Part shown: one piece after another, positions 24,142-34,212 of the stretch
Layout of the letters: each line of letters begins with the position of its first letter
Position numbering within the stretch: position 1 is the stretch's first letter
DNA from: Runella defluvii
Lineage (GTDB): Bacteria; Bacteroidota; Bacteroidia; Cytophagales; Spirosomataceae
Direction: 5' to 3'
Assembly: GCF_014195535.1 (NCBI RefSeq)
Contig: NZ_JACIBY010000002.1
Span: forward strand, 124,001 to 188,000
DNA length: 64,000 nt
Notes under the pieces: model-generated
Database searches by the model: none
Told to the model about the DNA's origin: nothing
Seen by the model: only the letters and a program-made list of their open reading frames with translations
Position numbers and translations under genes: made by a program

Positions 24142-27100
24142 ATGAAGCCGTTTGTTACTAGCTCTATTTATTATACACTGGTGAGTATTTTATTTATTAC
24201 CTATCTCTCACCAAAGGTATTTTCCCAAAATATTCCCGACCCCAACTTTGCCGCAGCCATCCGAGCCGCCTGCCCTACTTGCATTGATGGAGCTAATAAT
24301 TTATTGCCTCCTGCAAAGACCCTAACAAGCCTTGACGTCTCAAATAAAAATATTTCTGACCTGACAGGGATTGGTGGTTTTACGGTATTAACATATTTTA
24401 ATTGCAATGACAATCAACTAACAAATTTATCTGTACTACCCAATACTATTTCGACTTTGTGGGCTGAGAATAATTCACTCACAAGTATATCGCCTTTACC
24501 AACAAATTTGACGTACTTAATTTGCCGTAATAACAAGCTTACAAGCCTTCCTACTTTACCAACTGGTTTAACGACGTTTGATTGTCAAAACAATTTGTTA
24601 ACAAGCTTACCTAACTTACCAGCCAGTTTGATTTCTTTATGGTGCTCGCAAAATAATTTATCCACTTTACCTAGCCTACCTAATTCTCTAAGTTCACTAT
24701 ACGCTAATTTTAACCAAATAACAGCCATAACTTCCTTTTCCAGTAATTTAATACGAATTCATTTATTTGGGAACGAACTTACAAATTTGCCTACTTTACC
24801 TGCTACTTTAGAAAGGATTGATGTAGGGTCCAACCTTATCACGAGCTTACCTACTTTGCCGAATAATTTAACAGGCTTATTCTGTGGAAGTAATCTTTTT
24901 ACCCAACTGCCTTCATTACCAAATACTTTGACAGAATTAGATTGCTCTTTTAGTCTACTTACGTCATTACCTACTTTACCCGCGACACTATCGAAGCTAT
25001 ATATTGATGAAAAAATTACTTGTTTACCGAATATAATTGTAGGATTAGAAGTATACCGTTATTACAGTCCTATCCCCACTCCCCCTGTTTGTGGTACACC
25101 AACTTGCCCTGCCCCAGTAGCCACGGGAGCGGATATTTGCCTTGGCACTTCTGTGACTCTAACAGCAACTGGATGTAGTGGTAATGGAGCAGTGTTGAAA
25201 TGGTATAAATCAGCAAATGACTCGCTTGCAGTGATGCCAGTCGCGCCCAATACAACCACTAACTACTACGCCAAATGTGAAATAACAACAAATGGCGTAA
25301 CGTGTATATCGCCAGCCAGTAATAGTGTTGCAGTGACGTTATCAACCTCTTCTTTGTTGGAGGTGGCAGCTATTACTACTTCTGTAAATAATCCAGTTCC
25401 AATTGGCAGTACTATAACTTTTAAGACAAAAGCTATGGGGGCAGGACCAATAACCGTAAAATGGCAAAAACGAGGCCCTACAGAAGCTGTTTTTTCTGAT
25501 ATAAATGCAACACTTCAAGCATATACATCCAATACGGACGTAACTTACACTACAGAAGCTTTAATCGTGGCCGACAACGGGGTATCATATCGAGCAGCCT
25601 TTGGTTCAACTTGTGGTAATGTATATTCTACAAGCAGTATTATTGCTCTAAATATTTCTCAGCCAAACACTACAAATGCAGCAACGGTTCAACGAGTTAA
25701 ATATACACCTTCTGGTCAAATTGCTGATATGGATTACAGTGAAAAATATGGTTTGGCAATAGCTGGCGATTTCGACTACTGGGGTATTAATACTGGTTCA
25801 TTAGCTAAGTTTGATAATAGTTTGGATACTCCAGACACAGATTTTCCCCGAATTTATAACATTGTCAATGATGTTGCTGCAGATGGAGCTGGAGGTTGGT
25901 TTGTTTCAGGACTGTCATCAAGAGGGAATTTTGATTCTCGATTTTCAATCAATGAAACAGATGATCCTGATTACAGTAGTGTATATGGCATTGTTCATAT
26001 TTTAGCAGATAAAAGAATAGATAGAATTTTTAAACTCCAAGCCAATGCCAATTACCCTATTGATTGGTCGATGAGTGTGATAAAAAGGATAATATTAAAA
26101 GGTGGGGTTTTATACGCTTACGGCGATTTTAATTCAAGGGGCTTTGGTCCAGTACCGATTACAAATGTTATCGCGATTAATTCTGTTACAGGTCATATTA
26201 TCTCTTTTCCCAAAATCATAGGTTCTGGTGATATGATTGATATTGGTGATAAGTTATTTTTTTCTGCAAGCAGCTTAAATACACTGAAAGATTCAGAAGG
26301 GAAAGGATTCAATGGTTTAGCCGTCATTGATATAAATTCGTTGAAAGTATCTGAATTGAACATAAATTCGAGTGTGCCTAACTTTTTTTCACATGGTCCT
26401 CTTGTAAAATCCAATGATAGATTGGTTGTTCGGTTTCAACATAATCAAACTACACAAGCAAAACTTGCGGTATTTGATAGCATGAGCGTGGCTCCAAAAT
26501 GGGTGATTGACCTCAACAATCAAACGTTCACTGGCCATTTAACAGCAGATAATACCACTGTTTACCTTCTGATTCAGGATACATCTCAGGGCACTCCAGA
26601 CTTTTTAGTTCAAGCCATTGATATAACTACAGGACAGCCAAAAAGTGGATGGAACTTACAAAGTTTTCGCTTTAAATCGACACAGAATTCCACGCAATCT
26701 TATCCTACTTCCATTAGTATAAATAGTAACCGCTTGTTGATTTCAGGTTTATTTGACAAAGTCAATTCACAAACGAGCACTAATGTGGCGATAATTGATT
26801 TGGGAACTAATACCCTTTTAAATTGGAATCCAGAGATTAATGGGGCAGTGAATCGTATAAAAGCTATCAACACAACCACTTTTGCCCTTAGCACAGGTTC
26901 ATTGTTAGTAAAATCAAAGCAACGTAAACAAATCGCGTTTCTAAACCCAATTTCTCAAGAGCTTACTTCTACTCAGTTTAGTTTACCCACTCTTACAAAT
27001 GGTTTAATAGACAAAGCCGCCGCTATCGCCTACAGTGGTGATACACTTTGGGTAGCTGCTTACAGCGGCGGGAGTACCAGAATATATGGGTTTAATCTAA

Positions 27101-28899
27101 TTGCTAAAGAGCTAATCAATTTCCCTTCTATTGTCGTAAATGGTATTGTACGAAAAATCACTGTTAGAGATAACCTTGTGTACGTACAAGGCGATTTTAG
27201 CAACGCGAACGTAGGAGGACAATCTATTGAAAGAAAAGCAATAATGGTTTTTTCTAATACGGGAGCAGTTCAAGCATTTTCTATTAACGTAAACCCCTCT
27301 CTTGTTGCCCACATCAAAATACACGACAATTTAGTTTACCTCAAAGGAAATTTCAATAGTATCAATGGGGTTGTTCGCAATTGGTTTGCCTCCGTAAACC
27401 GTTTCTCTGGGGCTTTAACGGATTGGAATCCTGACGTTGTTTTTCCTTACCAAATAGATTTGACAAAACCCTTTGAAATTATTGGAAACGACATTGTTTT
27501 TAGCGGTATTGTAACTCGGATTGGTTCGTGGAATAACTCGGGGAATAGCACATTTTTCGTTAATCGTGTCACGGGAGCACTCAGTAAAGCTTTACAAAAA
27601 GGATACGGCCAAACAGCTACTACCTTTGAATCGGTCGCCAAAGAAAAATACCTATTTATCAGCTTTCCCAATGAGAGCCCCTGCGCTGGTGCAGGGACAG
27701 GTACTACGTATTGGGATGTAGAAAAACTGCAATACGCCACCAAGTGCCTCTCGACAGGGGTTGACAATTATAATTTCGCGCGTGAATCTACCTTTGCTGT
27801 TAATAAACTATTTGCAAGTTGGTCATGCTCAGGATGTGGTAAGCCTCAATTACTCATGCAGACGACTTTTCCAGAAGGGTTCTTTCAAGGTAAAATTGAT
27901 TATTTTCCGAAAGTTGGAGGGAATGTCGGTATTTCAACGATTCACTTTTATGGATATAGTTTAGGCTACGGCACAAGAATTATTTTGAGTAAGAGTGGTC
28001 AAACCGATTTTGAAATCCCCAATACATCCATCACTTACCCCGAAGCATTTACCGCTAAGGTCAAAATAGACCTGACAGGCTTCACATTAGGTTATTGGAA
28101 TATAAAAGTCATTTATCCGAATGGCTCAATTGATGAAATCAGCAATGGCATAGAAATAGTACCTTTATCGCCTCCCAATATAAAGACAGAGATTATTGGC
28201 CCTTCAGTCATAAGACTTGGACGGGCGCAAACTTATACCATTGAAATTAAAAATAAAGGAGAAGCGGATGCTTATTTAGTACCCGTTTGGGTGACCATTC
28301 CTACAGAAAGTAAATTACAGCCAGATTTTGATATTGTGAAATTAGTAAATAATGAGTTCGTTAACGATACGCTCTTTTATGTTCAAGTTGACTCACTTGA
28401 AGGGGCGGCTTTAAAAAGTAAACTTTATGGATTCTTTATTGGAAAGGTTGGAGGCTCCGAAACCTTTTCAATGAACCTTAAAATAACACCTCTATTACCT
28501 CCTACACCTTCAAACCCTTTCAAAATTACAATTACTGGCAATTACCCTCTTTTCACCCCTTATACTATCGTACAAAATAAATTTGCCTCTACTAACTGGT
28601 TTAATTCTCAAGGCGTTAAATGTGCATCAAATTTAATTTGGGAGGCATTAGACTTGGGAAGTGCAGCCGAAAACTTATCGCAATGCACTACCCAAAAACT
28701 ACAGGAAAATATTACCCCGTATTTCAATAAAATCAAAAACGATGAAACACCAGTACGGATTTTTATTGATTGGCTTTCAATTTTCTCTAAAAAGTTGGGA
28801 GAATGTAAACCCCTAACCAATAAACAAGTAGGAACTTCTATTCTGAATGCGAACGCTTATTATACCAACCTTTTTAATTGTTTAACTATTAATAGGTAG
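24142..28899 (+). CDS. Giant secreted LRR / beta-propeller protein
   Basis: The product has 1585 residues. A signal peptide covers about residues 1-29 (ending KVFSQN). Residues about 55-310 hold roughly a dozen 21-residue leucine-rich repeats of the form LTSLPTLPxxLxxLxCxxN, a short YopM/IpaH-like or internalin-like type. An Ig-like segment follows (CPAPVATGADICLGTSVTL ... WYKSANDS). Residues about 510-1200 contain repeated propeller-like blades with VYVQGDFSN, VYLKGNFNS and WNPD motifs, resembling the DUF5122/delta-60 type. Near 1230-1350 is an IPT/TIG-like domain, then a DUF11/CARDB-like beta domain and a unique C-terminus. No catalytic centre or clear type IX sorting tail is visible. It precedes the hydrolase-like gene by 42 bp and is AT-richer than the housekeeping genes. 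Ligand binding or adhesion is inference. Confidence 0.8.
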   Translation: MKPFVTSSIYYTLVSILFITYLSPKVFSQNIPDPNFAAAIRAACPTCIDGANNLLPPAKTLTSLDVSNKNISDLTGIGGFTVLTYFNCNDNQLTNLSVLPNTISTLWAENNSLTSISPLPTNLTYLICRNNKLTSLPTLPTGLTTFDCQNNLLTSLPNLPASLISLWCSQNNLSTLPSLPNSLSSLYANFNQITAITSFSSNLIRIHLFGNELTNLPTLPATLERIDVGSNLITSLPTLPNNLTGLFCGSNLFTQLPSLPNTLTELDCSFSLLTSLPTLPATLSKLYIDEKITCLPNIIVGLEVYRYYSPIPTPPVCGTPTCPAPVATGADICLGTSVTLTATGCSGNGAVLKWYKSANDSLAVMPVAPNTTTNYYAKCEITTNGVTCISPASNSVAVTLSTSSLLEVAAITTSVNNPVPIGSTITFKTKAMGAGPITVKWQKRGPTEAVFSDINATLQAYTSNTDVTYTTEALIVADNGVSYRAAFGSTCGNVYSTSSIIALNISQPNTTNAATVQRVKYTPSGQIADMDYSEKYGLAIAGDFDYWGINTGSLAKFDNSLDTPDTDFPRIYNIVNDVAADGAGGWFVSGLSSRGNFDSRFSINETDDPDYSSVYGIVHILADKRIDRIFKLQANANYPIDWSMSVIKRIILKGGVLYAYGDFNSRGFGPVPITNVIAINSVTGHIISFPKIIGSGDMIDIGDKLFFSASSLNTLKDSEGKGFNGLAVIDINSLKVSELNINSSVPNFFSHGPLVKSNDRLVVRFQHNQTTQAKLAVFDSMSVAPKWVIDLNNQTFTGHLTADNTTVYLLIQDTSQGTPDFLVQAIDITTGQPKSGWNLQSFRFKSTQNSTQSYPTSISINSNRLLISGLFDKVNSQTSTNVAIIDLGTNTLLNWNPEINGAVNRIKAINTTTFALSTGSLLVKSKQRKQIAFLNPISQELTSTQFSLPTLTNGLIDKAAAIAYSGDTLWVAAYSGGSTRIYGFNLIAKELINFPSIVVNGIVRKITVRDNLVYVQGDFSNANVGGQSIERKAIMVFSNTGAVQAFSINVNPSLVAHIKIHDNLVYLKGNFNSINGVVRNWFASVNRFSGALTDWNPDVVFPYQIDLTKPFEIIGNDIVFSGIVTRIGSWNNSGNSTFFVNRVTGALSKALQKGYGQTATTFESVAKEKYLFISFPNESPCAGAGTGTTYWDVEKLQYATKCLSTGVDNYNFARESTFAVNKLFASWSCSGCGKPQLLMQTTFPEGFFQGKIDYFPKVGGNVGISTIHFYGYSLGYGTRIILSKSGQTDFEIPNTSITYPEAFTAKVKIDLTGFTLGYWNIKVIYPNGSIDEISNGIEIVPLSPPNIKTEIIGPSVIRLGRAQTYTIEIKNKGEADAYLVPVWVTIPTESKLQPDFDIVKLVNNEFVNDTLFYVQVDSLEGAALKSKLYGFFIGKVGGSETFSMNLKITPLLPPTPSNPFKITITGNYPLFTPYTIVQNKFASTNWFNSQGVKCASNLIWEALDLGSAAENLSQCTTQKLQENITPYFNKIKNDETPVRIFIDWLSIFSKKLGECKPLTNKQVGTSILNANAYYTNLFNCLTINR

Positions 28900-28941
28900 G
28901 TATAAGTTTTAAAATTTTTGCCATTCTTAAATCTATTAACC

Positions 28942-31644
28942 ATGAGATTTGTAGCTAAATACCTATTTCCCAAAGCATGGATATTCTTATACTTAGTTGG
29001 TTTAAATTTTGAAATACATGCACAGTTTAATTACGGAACAACCGTACTTGTACATGGACATGTACCCACTATCTATATCCCATCAATCTCAGAGTTTAAG
29101 GAGTATGCCCGATTTATCAGCGATAGACTCGGCGGTAATGCCTCCATATACATAAATAGGGTTGGGCTTTTGGAAGGTGAAGTAGCATTTTATCGAAATT
29201 TTTACTGGGAACGAATTTCAGGAAATGGCAGTGGTGAACAAATATTTATTTATGATTGGACTGTTGATGCAAGTTATGAAAAACCTGGACATTTAGAATC
29301 GGCTGCTGACAGGCTTTTTGGCATGCTAATTAAACCTGTTGCCTATAACCAAAATCATCAAGTAATCAACATTGGACATCCTTTAGAACGAAGATCCCAT
29401 TTTATTGCTCATAGCAGAGGTACCCTCCTCTGTTTAGAAGTTTTTCACAGATTATTGGTTCATTTCCCAAAAGCAATTGAAATTGAACATTTTACAGCCT
29501 TAGACCCTCATCCTAATGCTGCTTGTGGAGACATTAGATCAACAAATTCCTCTCTACCTAATTTACCAGGAGTTGAAGGCTCACTTGAAGATTGTTTTAA
29601 TCTATTGTGTTCGCAGGCAAATAATGTAATAATCAAAGTCCCATCAAATGTCAAATATGCAGAAAGTATATATAGAAAAAATGGAAATTACGAAAAAGCT
29701 CCTATTATTAATTTAGATGGTGTACCTGTATATGGTCATAATACAAGACTCAATGATGCTTTAATTAATCACTCAGATGTTCGCGACTGGTATTTTGGTA
29801 CTGTCAATTTAGATTGGGATATTGATGGAAAAGCAACAGGCTGGTATAATGATATTCTGTCCGGACCGAGGGAGTCTGTAGGCTGGTATAAAAGTCGCTT
29901 GGGAGGTCATTTAAACCTTTTGAAACAACCTTCAAGTCGAAATAACCCAAGGCAATTAGAGGATGCAATTAAACTAAGGCAAGGAAAACCATTATCAATG
30001 ATATTCAACGGAAGTTTTGACCATAGTAGTGTGAGCTGGGGGTACAAAGAAAGTGGTTCCCAAAGCTGGAAAGAGATCACCATTAGCACTTCTAATAATA
30101 ATAAAAGGCTCCTGCTAATGAACGGAACGCTTAGTTATACATCTCGTTTTTACGTACCAGAAGCGAATCGAAAATTTTTAACTTTTAAAATATTTAAAAG
30201 TTCTAATGCTAATGCTAAGTTCTCAAATATTAAATTAAAAATTCAATGGTACGGAGCTGGAAGCGAAAAAACAGGGGATGAAAAACCTGCAGAGCCTTGC
30301 CCTGAGAAAGAACCTAATCAAGATTCTCAATCTTATAAGATTCCAATACCGGATGAACTCATAGGTAAACTCGCCAGTTTTGATATAATAAATGAAACAT
30401 CATCTCCCGAGACTCTTTTCTTTTCAATGGATGATTTTGATATACCTTTTAATGTCCCAGAAAAAAATGAAGGAAGTAAAAGCCAAAAAGAAGATTGTGA
30501 TGATGAACCTGAAGATCCGCCGCAAATCCCTATCCCAAATCCAGATCAGGGAAAAGCAGTAACGCCAAGTGTAATAGCTGCTTTTGACCCTAATGATAAG
30601 TTGGGACCTGTTGGTGTGAATGCACAAAGATATATTACAGGGAATCAACCTGCGGGTTATCAAATTCGTTTTGAAAATTATGCAACGGCCACTGCGGCTG
30701 CTCAATTTGTGAAGGTGATTGATACACTTGATCTCAATTTGTTTGACCCTTCTACTTTTCAGTTTGGGTATTTCAACGTTGCAAACAGTAATTTTTATGC
30801 GCCCCCAGGCAAGAAAAAATATTTGAAGGATCAAGATTTACGTCCAGCTAAAAATTTGATTTTGAGAATGGAAGTAGATTTCAACGATACAACGGGAATA
30901 CTACAAGCCACCTACACGGCCCTTGACCCCGCTACTATGGAACTCACCGAAGACCCTGTACTTGGCTTTTTACCCCCCAACACCAAAGCTCCCGAAGGAG
31001 AAGGCAGTATATTTTTTACAGTTTCTACTTACCCAACTTTGCCCCACGGAACAGAAGTTAGCAATAAAGCCTACATTTATTTTGATTACAATCCCGTTAT
31101 CCCTACTCCTCCGTGGACAAATACGCTGGACAAAATCGAACCTAATAGTCAAGTCCAAAACTTACCTGCGGTCAGCAATGATACTACGTTAGTACTGCAT
31201 TGGGGTGGAAGCGATGTAGGGGCAGGTACCCGCTTGTATGATGTTTACGTCGCGGTCAATAACAATTCGTATAAGTTGTTGGTTAAAAATACCAGTCTCA
31301 CTTCCATCAATTTCAAAGGAAAGCCTGATTCAACCTACAAATTTTATTCGGTAGCAGTAGATAGCGTTGGGAATGAAGAATCAGCCCCCGTCACATTTGA
31401 TACCCAAACAACTATTCAACTCACCACTGTAGGTTTGGTTCAATCAATCCAATCAGGAGACTGGAACAAACCAAGCACGTGGGATTGTAATTGCGTGCCC
31501 TCCGCTACTCAAAATGTAGTTATTAAGAGCGGTCATAAAGTTGCGTTGACTCCTGCAATGGGGCCTCAGTCGTGTAAAAATCTAGTGATAGAACCTGGGG
31601 CTGTATTTGATGCAAAAGGAGTATTTTTATCAGACCCTCGATAG
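28942..31644 (+). CDS. Secreted alpha/beta-hydrolase-like protein with DUF7619-type tail
   Basis: The product has 900 residues from the ATG at 28942, which begins a signal peptide (MRFVAKYLFPKAWIFLYLVG ... IHAQ). Residues about 30-300 look like a lipase/esterase fold: an early TTVLVHGHVP, then the nucleophile elbow FIAHSRGT (Ser in AHSRG, a variant of GxSxG). A charged Glu/Pro/Asp-rich linker follows. The block AAFDPNDKLGP through IYFDYNPVIPTPP is the DPNDK domain common at the C-terminal side of Bacteroidota surface proteins. A fibronectin-III-like segment and a GDWNKPSTW...VVIKSGHKV domain end the protein. The preceding giant LRR protein is probably its operon partner. The enzyme's substrate is unknown and the catalytic Asp and His could not be fixed. 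Confidence 0.8.
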   Translation: MRFVAKYLFPKAWIFLYLVGLNFEIHAQFNYGTTVLVHGHVPTIYIPSISEFKEYARFISDRLGGNASIYINRVGLLEGEVAFYRNFYWERISGNGSGEQIFIYDWTVDASYEKPGHLESAADRLFGMLIKPVAYNQNHQVINIGHPLERRSHFIAHSRGTLLCLEVFHRLLVHFPKAIEIEHFTALDPHPNAACGDIRSTNSSLPNLPGVEGSLEDCFNLLCSQANNVIIKVPSNVKYAESIYRKNGNYEKAPIINLDGVPVYGHNTRLNDALINHSDVRDWYFGTVNLDWDIDGKATGWYNDILSGPRESVGWYKSRLGGHLNLLKQPSSRNNPRQLEDAIKLRQGKPLSMIFNGSFDHSSVSWGYKESGSQSWKEITISTSNNNKRLLLMNGTLSYTSRFYVPEANRKFLTFKIFKSSNANAKFSNIKLKIQWYGAGSEKTGDEKPAEPCPEKEPNQDSQSYKIPIPDELIGKLASFDIINETSSPETLFFSMDDFDIPFNVPEKNEGSKSQKEDCDDEPEDPPQIPIPNPDQGKAVTPSVIAAFDPNDKLGPVGVNAQRYITGNQPAGYQIRFENYATATAAAQFVKVIDTLDLNLFDPSTFQFGYFNVANSNFYAPPGKKKYLKDQDLRPAKNLILRMEVDFNDTTGILQATYTALDPATMELTEDPVLGFLPPNTKAPEGEGSIFFTVSTYPTLPHGTEVSNKAYIYFDYNPVIPTPPWTNTLDKIEPNSQVQNLPAVSNDTTLVLHWGGSDVGAGTRLYDVYVAVNNNSYKLLVKNTSLTSINFKGKPDSTYKFYSVAVDSVGNEESAPVTFDTQTTIQLTTVGLVQSIQSGDWNKPSTWDCNCVPSATQNVVIKSGHKVALTPAMGPQSCKNLVIEPGAVFDAKGVFLSDPR

Positions 31645-31657
31645 CAAAATCAATAGT

Positions 31658-32224
31658 TTACTCTCCCTTTTTCTCAAAACTCACTCCTTCAAAAATATCT
31701 TGTAGGGAGAGTTGGGTATCAAAAAACGGGAGAGAAACGTTTTCGTTTATATCCGTGTAAAAGTCAAATTGCCAACTTTTACCACTGCGGGTATAAATCT
31801 CCACGATAGGTTCGTCTTGATGAATTGTGAGATAGTATTGTAAAGACGATAACCCAAAATACTCCAAGCGTTTTTTATCTCTGTCGATGTCTTCGGTACT
31901 TTCAGAAAGTACTTCTACAATTAATACAGGATCCGTTACGTACTTTTTATGGTCGCCTTTTTGGTGAATTACTACCAAGTCAGGGTAACGGTAGCTCTTT
32001 TTATGAACCATTAGTTTGATGTCATGGTCAAATACCATAAAAGGTGTTTTTTTAAACAAAATACGCAACAATACATAAATATTGCCTGCTATTAGATTGG
32101 CGATGGTTGTTTCTCCTGGCATCTCAATGATTTCTCCGTAATAAAATTCGTGGCGGATTTCGGATTTTTCTTCCAAAGCAAAGTACTCCTCCACGCTAAA
32201 CTTTTTTTCGGCTACCGTTTCCAT
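31658..32224 (-). CDS. Uma2-family putative endonuclease (DUF820)
   Basis: The product has 188 residues, the usual length. Uma2 proteins share the PD-(D/E)XK nuclease fold; the motif here is RYPDLVVIHQ followed by PVLIVEVLSEST, which supplies the acidic residues. The family is highly expanded in Cyanobacteria and some Bacteroidota, and its natural function is not established. The last ten codons are duplicated in the remnant at 23964-24030. It lies convergent to the big hydrolase-like gene with only 13 bp between the stops. Confidence 0.88.
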   Translation of the reverse strand: METVAEKKFSVEEYFALEEKSEIRHEFYYGEIIEMPGETTIANLIAGNIYVLLRILFKKTPFMVFDHDIKLMVHKKSYRYPDLVVIHQKGDHKKYVTDPVLIVEVLSESTEDIDRDKKRLEYFGLSSLQYYLTIHQDEPIVEIYTRSGKSWQFDFYTDINENVSLPFFDTQLSLQDIFEGVSFEKKGE

Positions 32225-32284
32225 TATTCTTATTGCTTTTATCGCGTTGATGGATACAAGTTACTTGTTTTTTTTGAAAGTTAA

Positions 32285-33493
32285 TCAAAACATCCCTTCC
32301 TCGATTTCAGCGTCCACTTCGCCTTTTCCTTCTAAAATCTGCAAAATAGGCTTGATTTGATAGATGCTGCGGTTGTAGCGGTTGCTCAAAAGGATGATGA
32401 CAAATTTGTCTTTGGGACTAAACCACATCAAGGTATTGTAGCCTTTCCACCAACCCGTATGATACACGTACTTGGCTTGTTTGGTGGCTTCGTCCACGTG
32501 CATCCGAAAGCCATAGCCGTAGTTTCTGATGCCTCTTTTCTCAAAACTACGAGGCGTGAAAGCTTCCTTCAGCGTTTCGGGACGCAACACGCAGCCTCCG
32601 CTCAAACCTGCATACCAGCGAAAAATATCATCCATGGTAGAATACACCCCTTTGTCACCCACCACATCGTCAAAATTATCTTTTGGCAAACGGCGATTGT
32701 GCTGATAGCCTGCGGTGCGCAACTGATTCAGGGAATCGTTTTGGGTTGTAATCAGCCACGTATTTTTCATTCCTAGGGGCTTAAAAATCGAATCTTGAAG
32801 AAACGCCTCAAACGTTTTCCCCGATACTCTTTCCACAATCGTGGCCAGCAAAGCGTAATTGGTGTTGCTGTAGCTAAAATACGTATTGGGCGTATTATAA
32901 GGTCTTGGTTTCACGGCGCAGTACCAGCGCACGATGTCATCGTTGGTCGGGTAAGGATTGCGTTTACGTACGCTGTCGGTGAGTACATAAGCATAATTGG
33001 GCAAGCCACTGCGGTGTGAAAGCAAACTTTTGACCTGAATACCCGAGTACGGAAACTGCGGAATAAATTTCTTGACGGAGTCTTCCAAACTAAGCTTACC
33101 TGCTTCATACAGTTTGAGAATAGCTACCGCCGTGAATGTTTTTGAAAGTGACGCCAACTGAAACTTCGAATCAGGACGAAGGGTGTCTTTTTTTTCAACT
33201 TGGGCGTACCCGTTGGAATTTCGGTACAAAACGACGCCCTGTTGTGCAATGAGGACATTGCCATTAAACCGCTCTAATTTGAATTTTCGCTGAAAAAGTG
33301 AATCCAAACGAGCCGCTTTTTCATCGGCCTTGATACGTTTTTTTACTTCGGCAAGTTTTTCAGGAGAAAGCGATTTGTCCGAAACACAATCTACTAATGT
33401 GTGGTGAAGATGAGATGCTTGGTGTTGGTTATCGCTGGTGTTGTTACATGAAAAAACAACCACTAAGGCGAGAAATGCAATGGTTCTAATCAT
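32285..33493 (-). CDS. Beta-lactamase-family serine hydrolase, lipoprotein
   Basis: The product has 402 residues from the ATG at 33493, which begins a lipoprotein signal (MIRTIAFLALVVVFSCNN). An upstream in-frame ATG at 33553 would read through a terminator stem. Class C/penicillin-binding-type motifs are present: SLSK (in QLASLSKTFTA), YSN (FSYSNTNYALL) and HTG (YHTGWWKGYN). Members are D-aminopeptidases, esterases or cell-wall peptidases rather than resistance enzymes. The tail EVDAEIEEGMF is partly duplicated in the remnant at 23964-24030. It is probably exported to the periplasmic side of a membrane. Confidence 0.9.
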   Translation of the reverse strand: MIRTIAFLALVVVFSCNNTSDNQHQASHLHHTLVDCVSDKSLSPEKLAEVKKRIKADEKAARLDSLFQRKFKLERFNGNVLIAQQGVVLYRNSNGYAQVEKKDTLRPDSKFQLASLSKTFTAVAILKLYEAGKLSLEDSVKKFIPQFPYSGIQVKSLLSHRSGLPNYAYVLTDSVRKRNPYPTNDDIVRWYCAVKPRPYNTPNTYFSYSNTNYALLATIVERVSGKTFEAFLQDSIFKPLGMKNTWLITTQNDSLNQLRTAGYQHNRRLPKDNFDDVVGDKGVYSTMDDIFRWYAGLSGGCVLRPETLKEAFTPRSFEKRGIRNYGYGFRMHVDEATKQAKYVYHTGWWKGYNTLMWFSPKDKFVIILLSNRYNRSIYQIKPILQILEGKGEVDAEIEEGMF

Positions 33494-33528
33494 TCTAAAG
33501 TGGGTTAACGAGCGGGGTGAATATAAAT

Positions 33529-33554
33529 AAAAAGGCTTCGGCACCAAAGCCAAA
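33529..33554 (-). terminator. Rho-independent terminator after the DUF1573 gene
   Basis: The arms aaaaaggcttcggc and gccaaagccttttt (ending 33554) pair with one mismatch. On the minus strand the stem is followed by tttttatt. It ends the DUF1573 transcript 51 bp past its stop. Confidence 0.8.
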
Positions 33555-33604
33555 GCCTTTTTAGGAATGAAAGTTTATCGTTTGAAAAACACTTTCAAGG
33601 GCGA

Positions 33605-34009
33605 TTATTTACCACTTTTCGCAGGTGTAGCTGTTTTGTTAGCAATCACTTCACCTTTGAGTGTTAAATAAACGGTTCCGTTTTCAGCGTTGCTTGGTAC
33701 AGTCACGGTCTTGTTGAAAGGTCCCATCACGCCAGCGTTAAACGTAGCTTTTACTGTTCCTTTTTTGTTTGGCATCACTGGCTCACGCGTCCACTCAGGA
33801 GTTGTGCATCCGCAAGAAGCCGCCACATTACCCAATACGATTGGGTCAGTACCTGTGTTTGTGAACTCAAATACGTAAGTTACTGGCTTTCCTTGCTCGA
33901 TTTTACCGAAATCATTTTCGTTCTTAGCGAATTTGATTACTCCTTTTTGAGCGAAGCTAACTGCGCTAAATGCTAAAATTGCTACGAATAGTGAAAAAAC
34001 CTTTTTCAT
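33605..34009 (-). CDS. DUF1573 domain protein, secreted
   Basis: The product has 134 residues. A signal peptide (MKKVFSLFVAILAFSAVSFAQ) is followed by one DUF1573 domain: FAKNENDFGKIEQGKPVTYVF, FTNTGTDPIVL, the conserved SCGCTTPEWT and a final LTLKGEV. The domain is an immunoglobulin-like beta sandwich common in Bacteroidota and Planctomycetes, of unknown function. It is a single-gene unit between a strong terminator and a divergent dehydrogenase gene. Confidence 0.92.
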   Translation of the reverse strand: MKKVFSLFVAILAFSAVSFAQKGVIKFAKNENDFGKIEQGKPVTYVFEFTNTGTDPIVLGNVAASCGCTTPEWTREPVMPNKKGTVKATFNAGVMGPFNKTVTVPSNAENGTVYLTLKGEVIANKTATPAKSGK

Positions 34010-34212
34010 GTTGTGTGTAAAATTAAGTTTTGTGAAAGTTGGTTGCTAATCTAACAAAAATTGTAGGAGCAAAAGTTTTGCCAAATGTTATTTTTGCTCA
34101 AAATTTTAGAACAAAGAAACTCAAAAAAGTTGTATTTTGAAACATCAGTTGTTTTCCTGTATATTTACTTGCCAAAACAACGAAACCTAACAAAAAACAC
34201 TCATCAAGAAAC

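Noticed and set aside
33494-33553. N-terminal extension of the serine hydrolase from an upstream ATG at 33553
   Set aside because: It would translate through the DUF1573 terminator stem and hide a good lipoprotein signal that starts at 33493.
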